64,000 bases of DNA, taken from the NCBI RefSeq assembly GCF_003852235.1, contig NZ_CP027732.1:1178001-1242000 (forward strand), written 5' to 3'. The position numbers and the translations under genes were made by a program. This document shows, in pieces, positions 31,223-38,412 of this stretch (its first letter is position 1; every line of letters begins with the position of its first letter). Origin of the DNA: Pseudomonas sp. R4-35-07 (GTDB lineage Bacteria; Pseudomonadota; Gammaproteobacteria; Pseudomonadales; Pseudomonadaceae). The notes under the pieces are model-generated. The model made no database searches. It saw nothing but the letters and a program-made list of their open reading frames with translations, and had not been told where the DNA came from.

Positions 31223-31984
31223 ATGAACCGTAAAGTTGCCTTGATTACCGGTGCCGCCAGCGGCATCGGCCAAGCCCTTGCCGTGGCCTACGGGCGCAGC
31301 GGCGTGTCGGTGGTGGGCGGGTATTACCCGGCCGATCCCCATGATCCGCAAAGCACGGTTGCCCTGGTGGAAGCAGCCGGTGGCGAGTGCCTGATGCTGG
31401 CGCTGGACGTGGGCGACAGCGCCTCGGTGGATGCCATGGCCGAGCAAGCGGTGCAGCATTTTGGGCGCCTCGATTACGCGGTGGCCAATGCCGGCTTGTT
31501 GCGTCGCGCGCCGCTGTTGGAAATGAGCGATGCGTTGTGGGATGAGATGCTCAATATCGACCTCACGGGGGTGATGCGCACCTTCCGCGCGGCGACCCGG
31601 CATATGCGCGAAGGCGGCGCGCTGGTGGCGATTTCCTCGATTGCCGGCGGCGTGTATGGCTGGCAGGAACACAGCCACTACGCGGCGGCCAAGGCCGGGG
31701 TGCCGGGGTTGTGTCGTTCGCTGGCGGTGGAATTGGCGGCCAAGGGCATTCGGTGCAATGCAGTGATCCCGGGGTTGATCGAGACGCCGCAGTCATTGGA
31801 TGCGAAGAATTCACTGGGGCCTGAAGGGTTGGCCAAGGCTGCCAAGGCAATTCCCCTGGGCCGGGTAGGGCGGGCGGATGAAGTGGCGTCGCTGGTGCAG
31901 TTTTTGACCAGTGATGCATCGAGCTACGTGACCGGGCAAAGCATCATCATCGACGGCGGCCTGACCGTGCGCTGGCCTGACTGA
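31223..31984 (+). CDS. Short-chain dehydrogenase/reductase (first of two)
   Basis: A 253-residue classical SDR. Cofactor motif TGAASGIG near the N-terminus, NAG motif in ANAGLLRR, catalytic Ser in AISSIAGG and Tyr-x3-Lys as YAAAKAG; the C-terminal [15 protein letters not shown] is typical. The loop after the second strand, [12 protein letters not shown], lacks an obvious acidic NAD-specificity residue at the strand end, so NAD versus NADP is unclear. The ATG at 31223 with AAGGAG (31211-31216) is chosen over an upstream in-frame ATG inside the MFS gene. Substrate unknown; a hydroxy acid or ketone from the island pathway is likely. Confidence 0.87.
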   Translation: MNRKVALITGAASGIGQALAVAYGRSGVSVVGGYYPADPHDPQSTVALVEAAGGECLMLALDVGDSASVDAMAEQAVQHFGRLDYAVANAGLLRRAPLLEMSDALWDEMLNIDLTGVMRTFRAATRHMREGGALVAISSIAGGVYGWQEHSHYAAAKAGVPGLCRSLAVELAAKGIRCNAVIPGLIETPQSLDAKNSLGPEGLAKAAKAIPLGRVGRADEVASLVQFLTSDASSYVTGQSIIIDGGLTVRWPD

Positions 31985-31988
31985 CCAC

Positions 31989-32095
31989 GCTCGTTCCCAC
32001 GCTCCGCGTGGGAATGCATCAGCGTGACGCTTCGCGTCACAACAGCGGACGCAGAGCGTCCAAGGCGGCATTCCCACGCAGAGCGTGGAAACGAT
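31989..32095. repeat. CGTTCCCACGCTCCGCGTGGGAA-family repeat
   Basis: Contains CGTTCCCACGCTCCGCGTGG, GTGACGCTTCGCGTCAC, GGACGCAGAGCGTCC and ATTCCCACGCAGAGCGTGG, a set of nested palindromes. It fills the gap between the two SDR genes. Confidence 0.85.
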
Positions 32096-32111
32096 CAATG
32101 AGGAAATAAAA

Positions 32112-32861
32112 ATGAGCCTGTTGAATAACCGCCGCGCCGTCATCACCGGGGCCGGCAGCGGCATCGGTGCCGCCATTGCCCAGGCTTACGCGGTCGAGGG
32201 CGCTCGCCTGGTGTTGGCCGACCGCAACGCCGCGAGCCTGGCCGAAGTCGCGATCACCTGTCGCAACCTGGGCGCCGAGGTGTTCGAATGCTTGGCCGAT
32301 GTCGGTACCGTCGAAGGCGCCCAGGCCAGTGTCGACCGTTGCGTCGAGCACTTCGGCGGGATCGACATCCTGGTCAACAATGCCGGCATGCTGACCCAGG
32401 CGCGTTGCGTCGATCTCTCCCTCGAGATGTGGAACGACATGTTGCGGGTTGACCTCACCAGCGTGTTCATCGCCAGCCAGCGCGCCTTGCCGCATATGCT
32501 CGCGCAGCGCTGGGGGCGGATCATCAACGTCGCCTCGCAACTGGGCATCAAGGGCGGTGCCGAGCTGAGTCACTACGCGGCGGCCAAGGCCGGGGTGATC
32601 GGCTTCACCAAGTCCCTGGCCCTGGAAGTGGCCAAGGACAATGTGCTGGTCAACGCCATCGCCCCAGGCCCCATCGAAACCCCGCTGGTGGGCGGCATCA
32701 GCGACAGCTGGAAACGCGCCAAGGCCGCCGAACTGCCCCTGGGCCGGTTCGGCCTGGCGGACGAAGTCGCGCCCACCGCCGTGCTGCTGGCCAGTACCCC
32801 GGGCGGTAACCTGTTCGTCGGCCAGACCCTCGGCCCGAACGCCGGCGATGTCATGCCATGA
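32112..32861 (+). CDS. Short-chain dehydrogenase/reductase (second of two)
   Basis: A 249-residue classical SDR. Cofactor motif TGAGSGIG; LVLADRNAAS places an Asp at the end of strand 2, which favours NAD(H); NNAG; and the catalytic Tyr-x3-Lys as YAAAKAG. The serine position reads INVASQLG. The C-terminus is shorter and less canonical (NLFVGQTLGPNAGDVMP instead of the usual TGQ-x-DGG). The ATG at 32112 follows GAGGAA. Only about a third identical to the first SDR by eye, so not a recent duplicate. Next gene starts 13 bases later. Confidence 0.86.
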   Translation: MSLLNNRRAVITGAGSGIGAAIAQAYAVEGARLVLADRNAASLAEVAITCRNLGAEVFECLADVGTVEGAQASVDRCVEHFGGIDILVNNAGMLTQARCVDLSLEMWNDMLRVDLTSVFIASQRALPHMLAQRWGRIINVASQLGIKGGAELSHYAAAKAGVIGFTKSLALEVAKDNVLVNAIAPGPIETPLVGGISDSWKRAKAAELPLGRFGLADEVAPTAVLLASTPGGNLFVGQTLGPNAGDVMP

Positions 32862-32874
32862 GCGGGGCTTAGCC

Positions 32875-33177
32875 ATGTGCGGACTCTGCGGCCTGCTCGG
32901 CGAAGACCTGCATTGGAGCGACCCCTTGGGCAATGCACTGCCCAGGCGCCGCGAGCGCCTGCGCCGGATCGCGGCGATCAACCAGGTGTTGGCGGTGTTT
33001 CGGCTCAAGGTCGAGGATTTCCAGGGCGCGTCGTACCTGTTGCTCGGCGCGACCGGCAAACAGGCCCTGGCCAGCGGCCTGGATCAACTCTGGCAGGCGG
33101 CCGAAACCATGCTTGGCCGCCCGCTGGACCCCCTTGACCCGCGTCTACTTGACCACCTGGAAAACACCCCACTGTAG
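32875..33177 (+). CDS. 100-residue protein starting MCGLCG, function unknown
   Basis: A small cytoplasmic protein beginning MCGLCGLLGED, with Cys2 and Cys5 (C-x-x-C); the rest has no cysteine. A basic stretch RRRERLRR follows at about 24-31, then a helical body. The start resembles the MCGI/MCGL beginning of class II glutamine amidotransferases, whose Cys2 becomes the N-terminal nucleophile, but the protein is far too short for that fold. It lies between an SDR and a COG0523 GTPase. A thiol pair next to a metallochaperone suggests metal binding; this is inference. The stop codon TAG (33175-33177) lies inside the following repeat. Confidence 0.75.
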   Translation: MCGLCGLLGEDLHWSDPLGNALPRRRERLRRIAAINQVLAVFRLKVEDFQGASYLLLGATGKQALASGLDQLWQAAETMLGRPLDPLDPRLLDHLENTPL

Positions 33178-33273
33178 GAGCGAGCTTGCTCGCGAAAAAC
33201 GTCAACGCTAACGCGTGTTGTCTGGATGTACGTGGCGCTCTCGGGTTTTTCGCGAGCAAGCTCGCTCCTACAG
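33172..33273. repeat. GTAGGAGCGAGC-family repeat
   Basis: CTGTAGGAGCGAGCTTGCTC at the left and GAGCAAGCTCGCTCCTACAG at the right, perfect inverted ends. Its first bases supply the stop codon of the preceding gene. Confidence 0.9.
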
Positions 33274-33288
33274 GGGGCGGAGGTAAAT

Positions 33289-34263
33289 ATGAGCATTGCC
33301 CTGAATGTGATCACCGGTTTCCTCGGCAGCGGCAAAACCACCTTGCTCAAGCGCCTGTTGCAGGGCGAAAGCCTGGGCGACACCGCATTGCTGATCAATG
33401 AGTTCGGCGATGTCGGCATCGACCACCTGTTGGTGGAGGAAGTCGCGCCAGACACCGTCCTGCTGCCGAGCGGCTGTGTGTGCTGCTCGATTCGCGGCGA
33501 GTTGAAAGACGCACTGCTCGGCCTGTTGCAACGCCGTGAACGCGGGGAAATCCCGGCCTTCAAACGGGTGATCCTGGAAACCACCGGCCTGGCCGACCCC
33601 GCGCCGATCCTTGCCACGCTGAACAATGACGTGCAACTGCGCGGGCGTTTTCATATCGGCCTGGTGATCACCCTGGTCGATGCCAGCCATGCCGCCTTGC
33701 AGGAACGCCTGCACCCGGAGTGGCTGGCCCAGGTGGCGGCGGCCGACCGGCTGTTGCTGAGCAAGACCGACCTGGTCGACGATTGCGCCGCGCTGCGCGA
33801 GCATCTGCACGCCCTCAACGGCGGTACGTTGATCCTCGATACCCAGGCGATTCACAGCGGCGATCAACTGCTGCTCGGCGAGGGCGTGCGCGGCACCGAG
33901 CCCGCCGTCGAGGTCAGTCGCTGGCAACTGCATCAACCCGCCACGGCCAACCACGGCGCGGCGCAGGTGTGCTGCCTGAGCTTCGAACAACCGCTGGACT
34001 GGGTCGGGTTCGGGGTGTGGTTGTCGATGCTGCTAAGATGCCACGGCGAACGAATCCTTCGCGTCAAAGGACTGCTCAACGTGAACGCAAGCTCGGCCCC
34101 CATCGTCATCCATGGTGTGCAGCACTGCCTGCATGCCCCGGTGCATTTGCCTGCCTGGCCAGGCACTGAGCGCCAGTCGCGCCTGGTGTTCATCCTGCGC
34201 GGCCTCGACCCCGCGCTGTTGCGCCGTTCCTTCGACGTGTTCGCGCGGCGGTTCGCGGCATGA
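33289..34263 (+). CDS. COG0523 (CobW-type) metallochaperone GTPase
   Basis: A 324-residue G3E P-loop GTPase. Walker A TGFLGSGKTTLL (residues 9-20), the family metal-binding C-x-C-C motif at Cys63, Cys65 and Cys66 (PSGCVCCSI), ETTGLADP and the base-recognition loop as SKTD. A CobW C-terminal domain follows. Such proteins deliver zinc, cobalt or iron to client enzymes. The subgroup cannot be fixed: no histidine-rich stretch is seen and no Zur box precedes it. The ATG at 33289 with GGAGG is clear. It overlaps the next gene by four bases (ATGA). Likely client: a metal hydrolase of this island. Confidence 0.88.
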   Translation: MSIALNVITGFLGSGKTTLLKRLLQGESLGDTALLINEFGDVGIDHLLVEEVAPDTVLLPSGCVCCSIRGELKDALLGLLQRRERGEIPAFKRVILETTGLADPAPILATLNNDVQLRGRFHIGLVITLVDASHAALQERLHPEWLAQVAAADRLLLSKTDLVDDCAALREHLHALNGGTLILDTQAIHSGDQLLLGEGVRGTEPAVEVSRWQLHQPATANHGAAQVCCLSFEQPLDWVGFGVWLSMLLRCHGERILRVKGLLNVNASSAPIVIHGVQHCLHAPVHLPAWPGTERQSRLVFILRGLDPALLRRSFDVFARRFAA

Positions 34264-35435
34264 TCACACTGCGCGTGCTCGGCACCTCCGTGACCTTGCT
34301 CGAATGCCTGCGCGTGCGGGCCGAGCAGGAGCTGGGCATTCGCCTGGTGTACCAGGTGCATGATGTGGAGCAAGCCCAGCGTATCGCGGTGATGCAGCCG
34401 GACAGCTACGACCTGTACGACCAGTGGTTCCACAACGTCGACTTCGTGTGGCCGGCGCGGGCGATCCAGCCGATCGACACGCGGCGCATCGCGCTGTGGC
34501 ATGAGATCAACGACCTGCCCAAGCGCGGTCGACTCTCGCCCAACGACCGCCTGGGCAGTGGCAGCGTGCCGAGTGAGCGGCTGTTCGTGCAGCACGACGG
34601 CAGCCTCGGCAGCAGCGCAACCGAGCGCATCAGCATGCTGCCGCTGACCCACAACGCCGACAGTTTTGCCTATCGCCCCGAGCGTTTGCCCGAAGGTTTC
34701 TGCCACGGCAACGAAAGCTGGGGCTGGCTGCTCGACCCGGCGTGGCGCGCGCGCACCGCCCTGCAGAGCGATGCCGCCATCGGTGCCCTGGATGCCGCGC
34801 TCGCTGTGCAGGGCGCGGGGCTGGCGCAGTTCCGGGACATTGGCAATATGAGCATCGAGGAGATCGACGTGCTGGCCGAGATCCTGGTGCGCAAGCAGAA
34901 GGAGGGGCACTTTGCGGCGTTCTGGTCGGACGATGAAGAAGCCGCGCAATTGATGCTCAGCCCGAGCATCGACATCCAGAGCCTGTGGTCGCCGACCTTG
35001 ATGCGCCTGCACCGTGCCGGGGTGAAATACCGGCTCGCCGTGCCGCGCGAAGGCTATCGCGCCTGGTTCGGCGGCTTGTCGTTGTCGCGCCATGCCCAGG
35101 GGCCGGTGCTGGATGCGGCCTATGCCTACCTGAATTGGTGGTTGTCCGGCTGGCCAGGGGCGGTGATGGCGCGCCAGGGTTACTACATCGGTAACCCGGC
35201 GCGTACCCGCGATCATCTGAGCAGCGCCGAGTGGGATTACTGGTACGCCGGCAAGCCTGCGCGTGAAGAGCTGTCGGGCAGCGATGGCTTGCCATTGATC
35301 GACATCGGCGAGGTGCGCGACGGCGGCTCCTATGAGCAGCGCATGGGGCACATTGCGGTGTGGAACTCGGTGATGGACGAGCACAACTACCTGGTGCGCC
35401 GTTGGGGCGATTTCATGCGCGCACGTTGCCTGTAA
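34260..35435 (+). CDS. Solute-binding-protein fold without signal peptide
   Basis: A 391-residue protein resembling periplasmic extracellular solute-binding proteins (family 1/PotD-like): MITLRVLGTSVTLLECLRVRAEQELGIRLVYQV at the start, then YDLYDQW and VWPARAIQPIDTRRI, and late VLDAAYAYLNWWLSGWPGAVMARQGYYIGNPARTRDHL. There is no signal peptide and no ABC permease or ATPase gene nearby. It is coupled to the COG0523 GTPase by a four-base overlap. It is either a cytoplasmic binding protein, an enzyme built on this fold, or a metal or substrate sensor. A strong terminator follows, so it ends the operon. Confidence 0.78.
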   Translation: MITLRVLGTSVTLLECLRVRAEQELGIRLVYQVHDVEQAQRIAVMQPDSYDLYDQWFHNVDFVWPARAIQPIDTRRIALWHEINDLPKRGRLSPNDRLGSGSVPSERLFVQHDGSLGSSATERISMLPLTHNADSFAYRPERLPEGFCHGNESWGWLLDPAWRARTALQSDAAIGALDAALAVQGAGLAQFRDIGNMSIEEIDVLAEILVRKQKEGHFAAFWSDDEEAAQLMLSPSIDIQSLWSPTLMRLHRAGVKYRLAVPREGYRAWFGGLSLSRHAQGPVLDAAYAYLNWWLSGWPGAVMARQGYYIGNPARTRDHLSSAEWDYWYAGKPAREELSGSDGLPLIDIGEVRDGGSYEQRMGHIAVWNSVMDEHNYLVRRWGDFMRARCL

Positions 35436-35463
35436 GCCCCGCGAGCGCTTATCAGGCGTGCAC

Positions 35464-35503
35464 AAAAAAGGCGGCTACCCATCGGGTAGCCGCCTTTGTT
35501 TTA
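35464..35503. terminator. Bidirectional terminator between the island operon and gcd
   Basis: Perfect 14-bp arms AAAGGCGGCTACCC (35467-35480) and GGGTAGCCGCCTTT (35484-35497) with an ATC loop, A-tract before and GTTTT after. Serves two convergent genes. Confidence 0.92.
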
Positions 35504-35516
35504 CCGCCGGGTTTAC

Positions 35517-37934
35517 TTAATCCGGCAGTTTGAACGCCATTACGTAGTCACCCTGCTTGGTGCCCAGGGAACCGTGACCGCCGGCCATGACCAGCACGTA
35601 TTGCTTGCCGTCCTTGCCGGTGTAGGTCATCGGGGTGGTTTGCGCGCCTGCAGACAAGCGGCCTTCCCACAGTTGCTTACCGTTTTTCACGTCGTAGGCA
35701 CGCAGGTACTGGTCGAGGGTGCCGCTCAGGAACGCTACGCCACCTGCAGTGGTGAAGGTACCGCCCAGGCTTGGCACGCCCATGGTCAGCGGGATCGGAA
35801 CCGGCGAGCTGTCACGCACGGTGCCGTTCTTGTGCATCCAGATGGTTTGGTGGGTGGTCAGGTCGACCGCCGCCACGTAACCCCAGGCTGGTGCCTGGCA
35901 TGGCAGGCCCAGCGGCGAAAGCAGCGCTTCGAGGATCACACCATACGGCGCGCCTTTGTTCGGCTGTACGCCTTCGGTTTCGCTGACACGTGGGCCTTGC
36001 TTGGCGATGTCGGCGGCCGGAATCAGCTTCGATTTGAACGCCATGTAGCTCGGGTTCACGAAAGCGATCTGGCGGACCGGGTCAACCGAGATGCCGCCCC
36101 AGTCGAACACGCCGAAGTTGCCTGGGTACACGATCGAGCCTTGCAGCGACGGCGGCGTGAACGGGCCATCGTAGCGCATCGACTTGAAGTCGATCCGGCA
36201 CAGCATCTGGTCGAACGGTGTCACGCCCCACATATCGCGTTCTTTCAACGGCGGTGGCATGAAGTTCAGGTCAGACTTCGGCTGGGTAGGGGAGGTGCGA
36301 TCGCCGGCAACGGCGCCCTGTGGTACCGGGATTTCATTGATCGGCACTACCGGTTGGCCGGTGGCACGGTCCAGCACGTAGATGCTGCCTTGCTTGGTCG
36401 ATGCCATCACCGCTTGCTTGACGCCGTCAGCGGTCTTGATGTCGATCAGCGAAGGCTGGCCGCCCACGTCCATGTCCCAAAGGTCGTGGTGGGTGAACTG
36501 GAAGGTCCACTTCACGTGGCCGCTGTCGATGTCCAGGGCGGTCAGGCCGGCAGCGTATTTTTCGGAGTCATCGGTACGGTCGCCGCCGTACTGGTCGGGC
36601 ATCTGGTTGCCCATCGGCAGGTAGAGCATGCCGAGTTTTTCATCCACGGCGAACATGGACCACATGTTCGGCGAGTTGCGGGTGTAGGTCTTGCCCTCGG
36701 CCAACGGGGTGGTGTCGTCCGGGTTGCCGCTGTCCCAGTTCCACACCAGCTTGCCGGTGTGCACGTCGAACGCACGGATCACGCCGCTTGGCTCGTCGGT
36801 GGAGACGTTGTCGGTCACGTGACCGCCGATCACCACCAGGTTTTTGGTCACGGCCGGTGGCGAAGTGGAGTAGTAACCGCCCGGGGCGAAGGTGCCGATA
36901 TTGGCACGCAGGTCGACCTGGCCTTTGTCACCGAAGTCTTCGCACATCTTGCCGGTGTCGGCGTTCAGGGCGATCAGGCGGGTGTCTGCAGTCGGCACGA
37001 AGATGCGTTTCGGGCAGGCGGTCGGCGCGGCGGCCGGGCTGGCGCTACCGGTCGGGCTCTGCTCGGAGGCATAGGCGGCGTCATCGTGATACGACACGCC
37101 ACGGCAGGTCATGTGCGCCCAACCCTTGAAGTTCTCGGCACCCTGGGTGGTGATCTTCGGATCGAAACGCCAGATTTCCTTGCCGGTGTCCGGGTCCAGG
37201 GCAATCACTTGGCTGTGCGGGGTACACACGTACAGCATGCCGTTGACTTTCAGCGGGGTGTTTTCCGCAGTGGTCTCACCGGGATCGCCTGCGCCCGGAA
37301 TGTCACCGGTACGGAAGGTCCAGGCCGGCACCAGCTTGTGCGCGTTTTCCGGAGTGATCTGGGCCAGTGGTGAGTAACGGTCACCAAAGGCCGAACGGCC
37401 GTAGGAGTTCCAGTCGCCATCGGCTTGGGCAGGTGCAGCGCTGGCCATGCCAGGCACAGCATCGCGGTCCAGTTGGCCGGTCTTGACCATTTCGCCGGGG
37501 TTGGTGAATTGGCTGGCCAGGGCGGCAGCACCCGCCAGCACCACGGCCACGCTCAGGGCGCCGGTGCCCAGCGGCGCGGCTTGACCACGCAGCAACGGAC
37601 GGCGAAACCATGGCAACAACATGACGATGCCCAAGGCGAACAGCAGGGCCAGGCGCGGCACCAACTGCCACCAGTCCAAGCCGACTTCCCATAGCGCCCA
37701 CACCGTGCTGGCGAACAGCACCAATGCGTACAGGCCCAGCGCAGCGCGGCGGGTGGCCAGCAGCAAAACGCCGGTCAAGGTGATGCCGATACCGGCCAGC
37801 AGGTAATACAGCGAGCCGCCGAGCATGCTCAGCTTGACCCCACCGGCCAGCAAGGCCAGCCCCATGATCAGCAGCAAGACGCCTAGCAACCTGGGCAGCA
37901 GGCGGCTTGGGCTTGAGGCACCATCAGTGCTCAT
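35517..37934 (-). CDS. gcd: Membrane-bound PQQ-dependent glucose dehydrogenase
   Basis: An 805-residue quinoprotein that oxidises glucose to gluconolactone in the periplasm and passes electrons to ubiquinone. The first 150 residues hold five membrane helices (for example LLGVLLLIMGLALLAGGVKL). The rest is an eight-bladed PQQ propeller with the tryptophan-docking repeats (for example GDWNSYGRSAFGDRYSPLAQI, DPDTGKEIWRFDP, LDIDSGHVKWTFQFTHHDLWDMD). Length matches Gcd of other pseudomonads. The direct pathway it starts produces gluconate and solubilises phosphate. The upstream region has two inverted DnaA boxes and a 16-bp palindrome. Confidence 0.95.
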   Translation of the reverse strand: MSTDGASSPSRLLPRLLGVLLLIMGLALLAGGVKLSMLGGSLYYLLAGIGITLTGVLLLATRRAALGLYALVLFASTVWALWEVGLDWWQLVPRLALLFALGIVMLLPWFRRPLLRGQAAPLGTGALSVAVVLAGAAALASQFTNPGEMVKTGQLDRDAVPGMASAAPAQADGDWNSYGRSAFGDRYSPLAQITPENAHKLVPAWTFRTGDIPGAGDPGETTAENTPLKVNGMLYVCTPHSQVIALDPDTGKEIWRFDPKITTQGAENFKGWAHMTCRGVSYHDDAAYASEQSPTGSASPAAAPTACPKRIFVPTADTRLIALNADTGKMCEDFGDKGQVDLRANIGTFAPGGYYSTSPPAVTKNLVVIGGHVTDNVSTDEPSGVIRAFDVHTGKLVWNWDSGNPDDTTPLAEGKTYTRNSPNMWSMFAVDEKLGMLYLPMGNQMPDQYGGDRTDDSEKYAAGLTALDIDSGHVKWTFQFTHHDLWDMDVGGQPSLIDIKTADGVKQAVMASTKQGSIYVLDRATGQPVVPINEIPVPQGAVAGDRTSPTQPKSDLNFMPPPLKERDMWGVTPFDQMLCRIDFKSMRYDGPFTPPSLQGSIVYPGNFGVFDWGGISVDPVRQIAFVNPSYMAFKSKLIPAADIAKQGPRVSETEGVQPNKGAPYGVILEALLSPLGLPCQAPAWGYVAAVDLTTHQTIWMHKNGTVRDSSPVPIPLTMGVPSLGGTFTTAGGVAFLSGTLDQYLRAYDVKNGKQLWEGRLSAGAQTTPMTYTGKDGKQYVLVMAGGHGSLGTKQGDYVMAFKLPD

Positions 37935-38035
37935 AGTGTGTTTCTCCGTTACGTTGGAATTATGTAAGCCCGTGCTTCACTCACTGTAGATGACGATTCG
38001 GCGCGGGCTTGGTTCAGCGTTATTTTTGGTTTTTT

Positions 38036-38060
38036 CTGTGGATAACTCGGTTATCCACAG
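38036..38060. promoter_or_regulatory. Two perfect DnaA boxes as an inverted pair
   Basis: CTGTGGATAAC (38036-38046) and GTTATCCACAG (38050-38060), perfect 11-bp arms with a TCG spacer. Each arm contains TTATCCACA, the strongest DnaA-box sequence. A T-rich tract (TATTTTTGGTTTTTTC) adjoins it. It lies about 100 bases before gcd. Confidence 0.7.
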
Positions 38061-38093
38061 GCGGGCAATAAACCCCCAGGCGCAGCTCGATTT

Positions 38094-38109
38094 AAGACAG
38101 CGCTGTCTT
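38094..38109. promoter_or_regulatory. 16-bp perfect palindrome upstream of gcd
   Basis: AAGACAGC followed directly by GCTGTCTT, about 160 bases upstream of the gcd start. A dimeric repressor site is possible; nothing else was seen in this part of the 478-bp gap. Confidence 0.5.
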
Positions 38110-38262
38110 TGCGTGAAGGAAAGGTTCGGCAAAGGGGGTAGAACCTGGAGGTGAAGCGTTTCAGATTGTTGCGAAGGATAATGCGGCGGGGCGTTTAGAG
38201 AAAGGGTGAATCGCAAGATGCATCATTTCAGATTTGGTAACAGTGACAGATCGTCGCTGCAA

Positions 38263-38401
38263 AAAACTGTGGGAGGGGGCTGATCGTTCCTACGCTCTGC
38301 GTGGGAATGCCTCCGGCGACGCTCCGCGTCGCGCCAACGCCTGGGCACACGTGACGCAGAGCGCCACGGGCTGCGTTACCACGCGGAGCGTGGGAACGAT
38401 C
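38263..38401. repeat. Truncated REP joined to a CGTTCCCACGCTCCGCGTGGGAA-family repeat
   Basis: CTGTGGGAGGGGGCT (half a REP arm) breaks off at 38281 and runs directly into GATCGTTCCTACGCTCTGCGTGGGAATGC. The second element ends GCGGAGCGTGGGAACGATC at 38401. Confidence 0.85.
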
Positions 38402-38412
38402 GTTCGGGTGGG

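Noticed and set aside
29701..31266. 521-codon frame opposite the MFS gene
   Set aside because: Shadow frame, rich in Arg/Gln/Ala, with no domain.
35496..37373. 625-codon open frame opposite gcd
   Set aside because: Antisense to the glucose dehydrogenase gene; His/Val/Gly-rich shadow translation.
38036..38060. Replication origin at the DnaA boxes
   Set aside because: Only two boxes, no dnaA, rpmH or gyrB nearby and no AT-rich unwinding element of the expected size.
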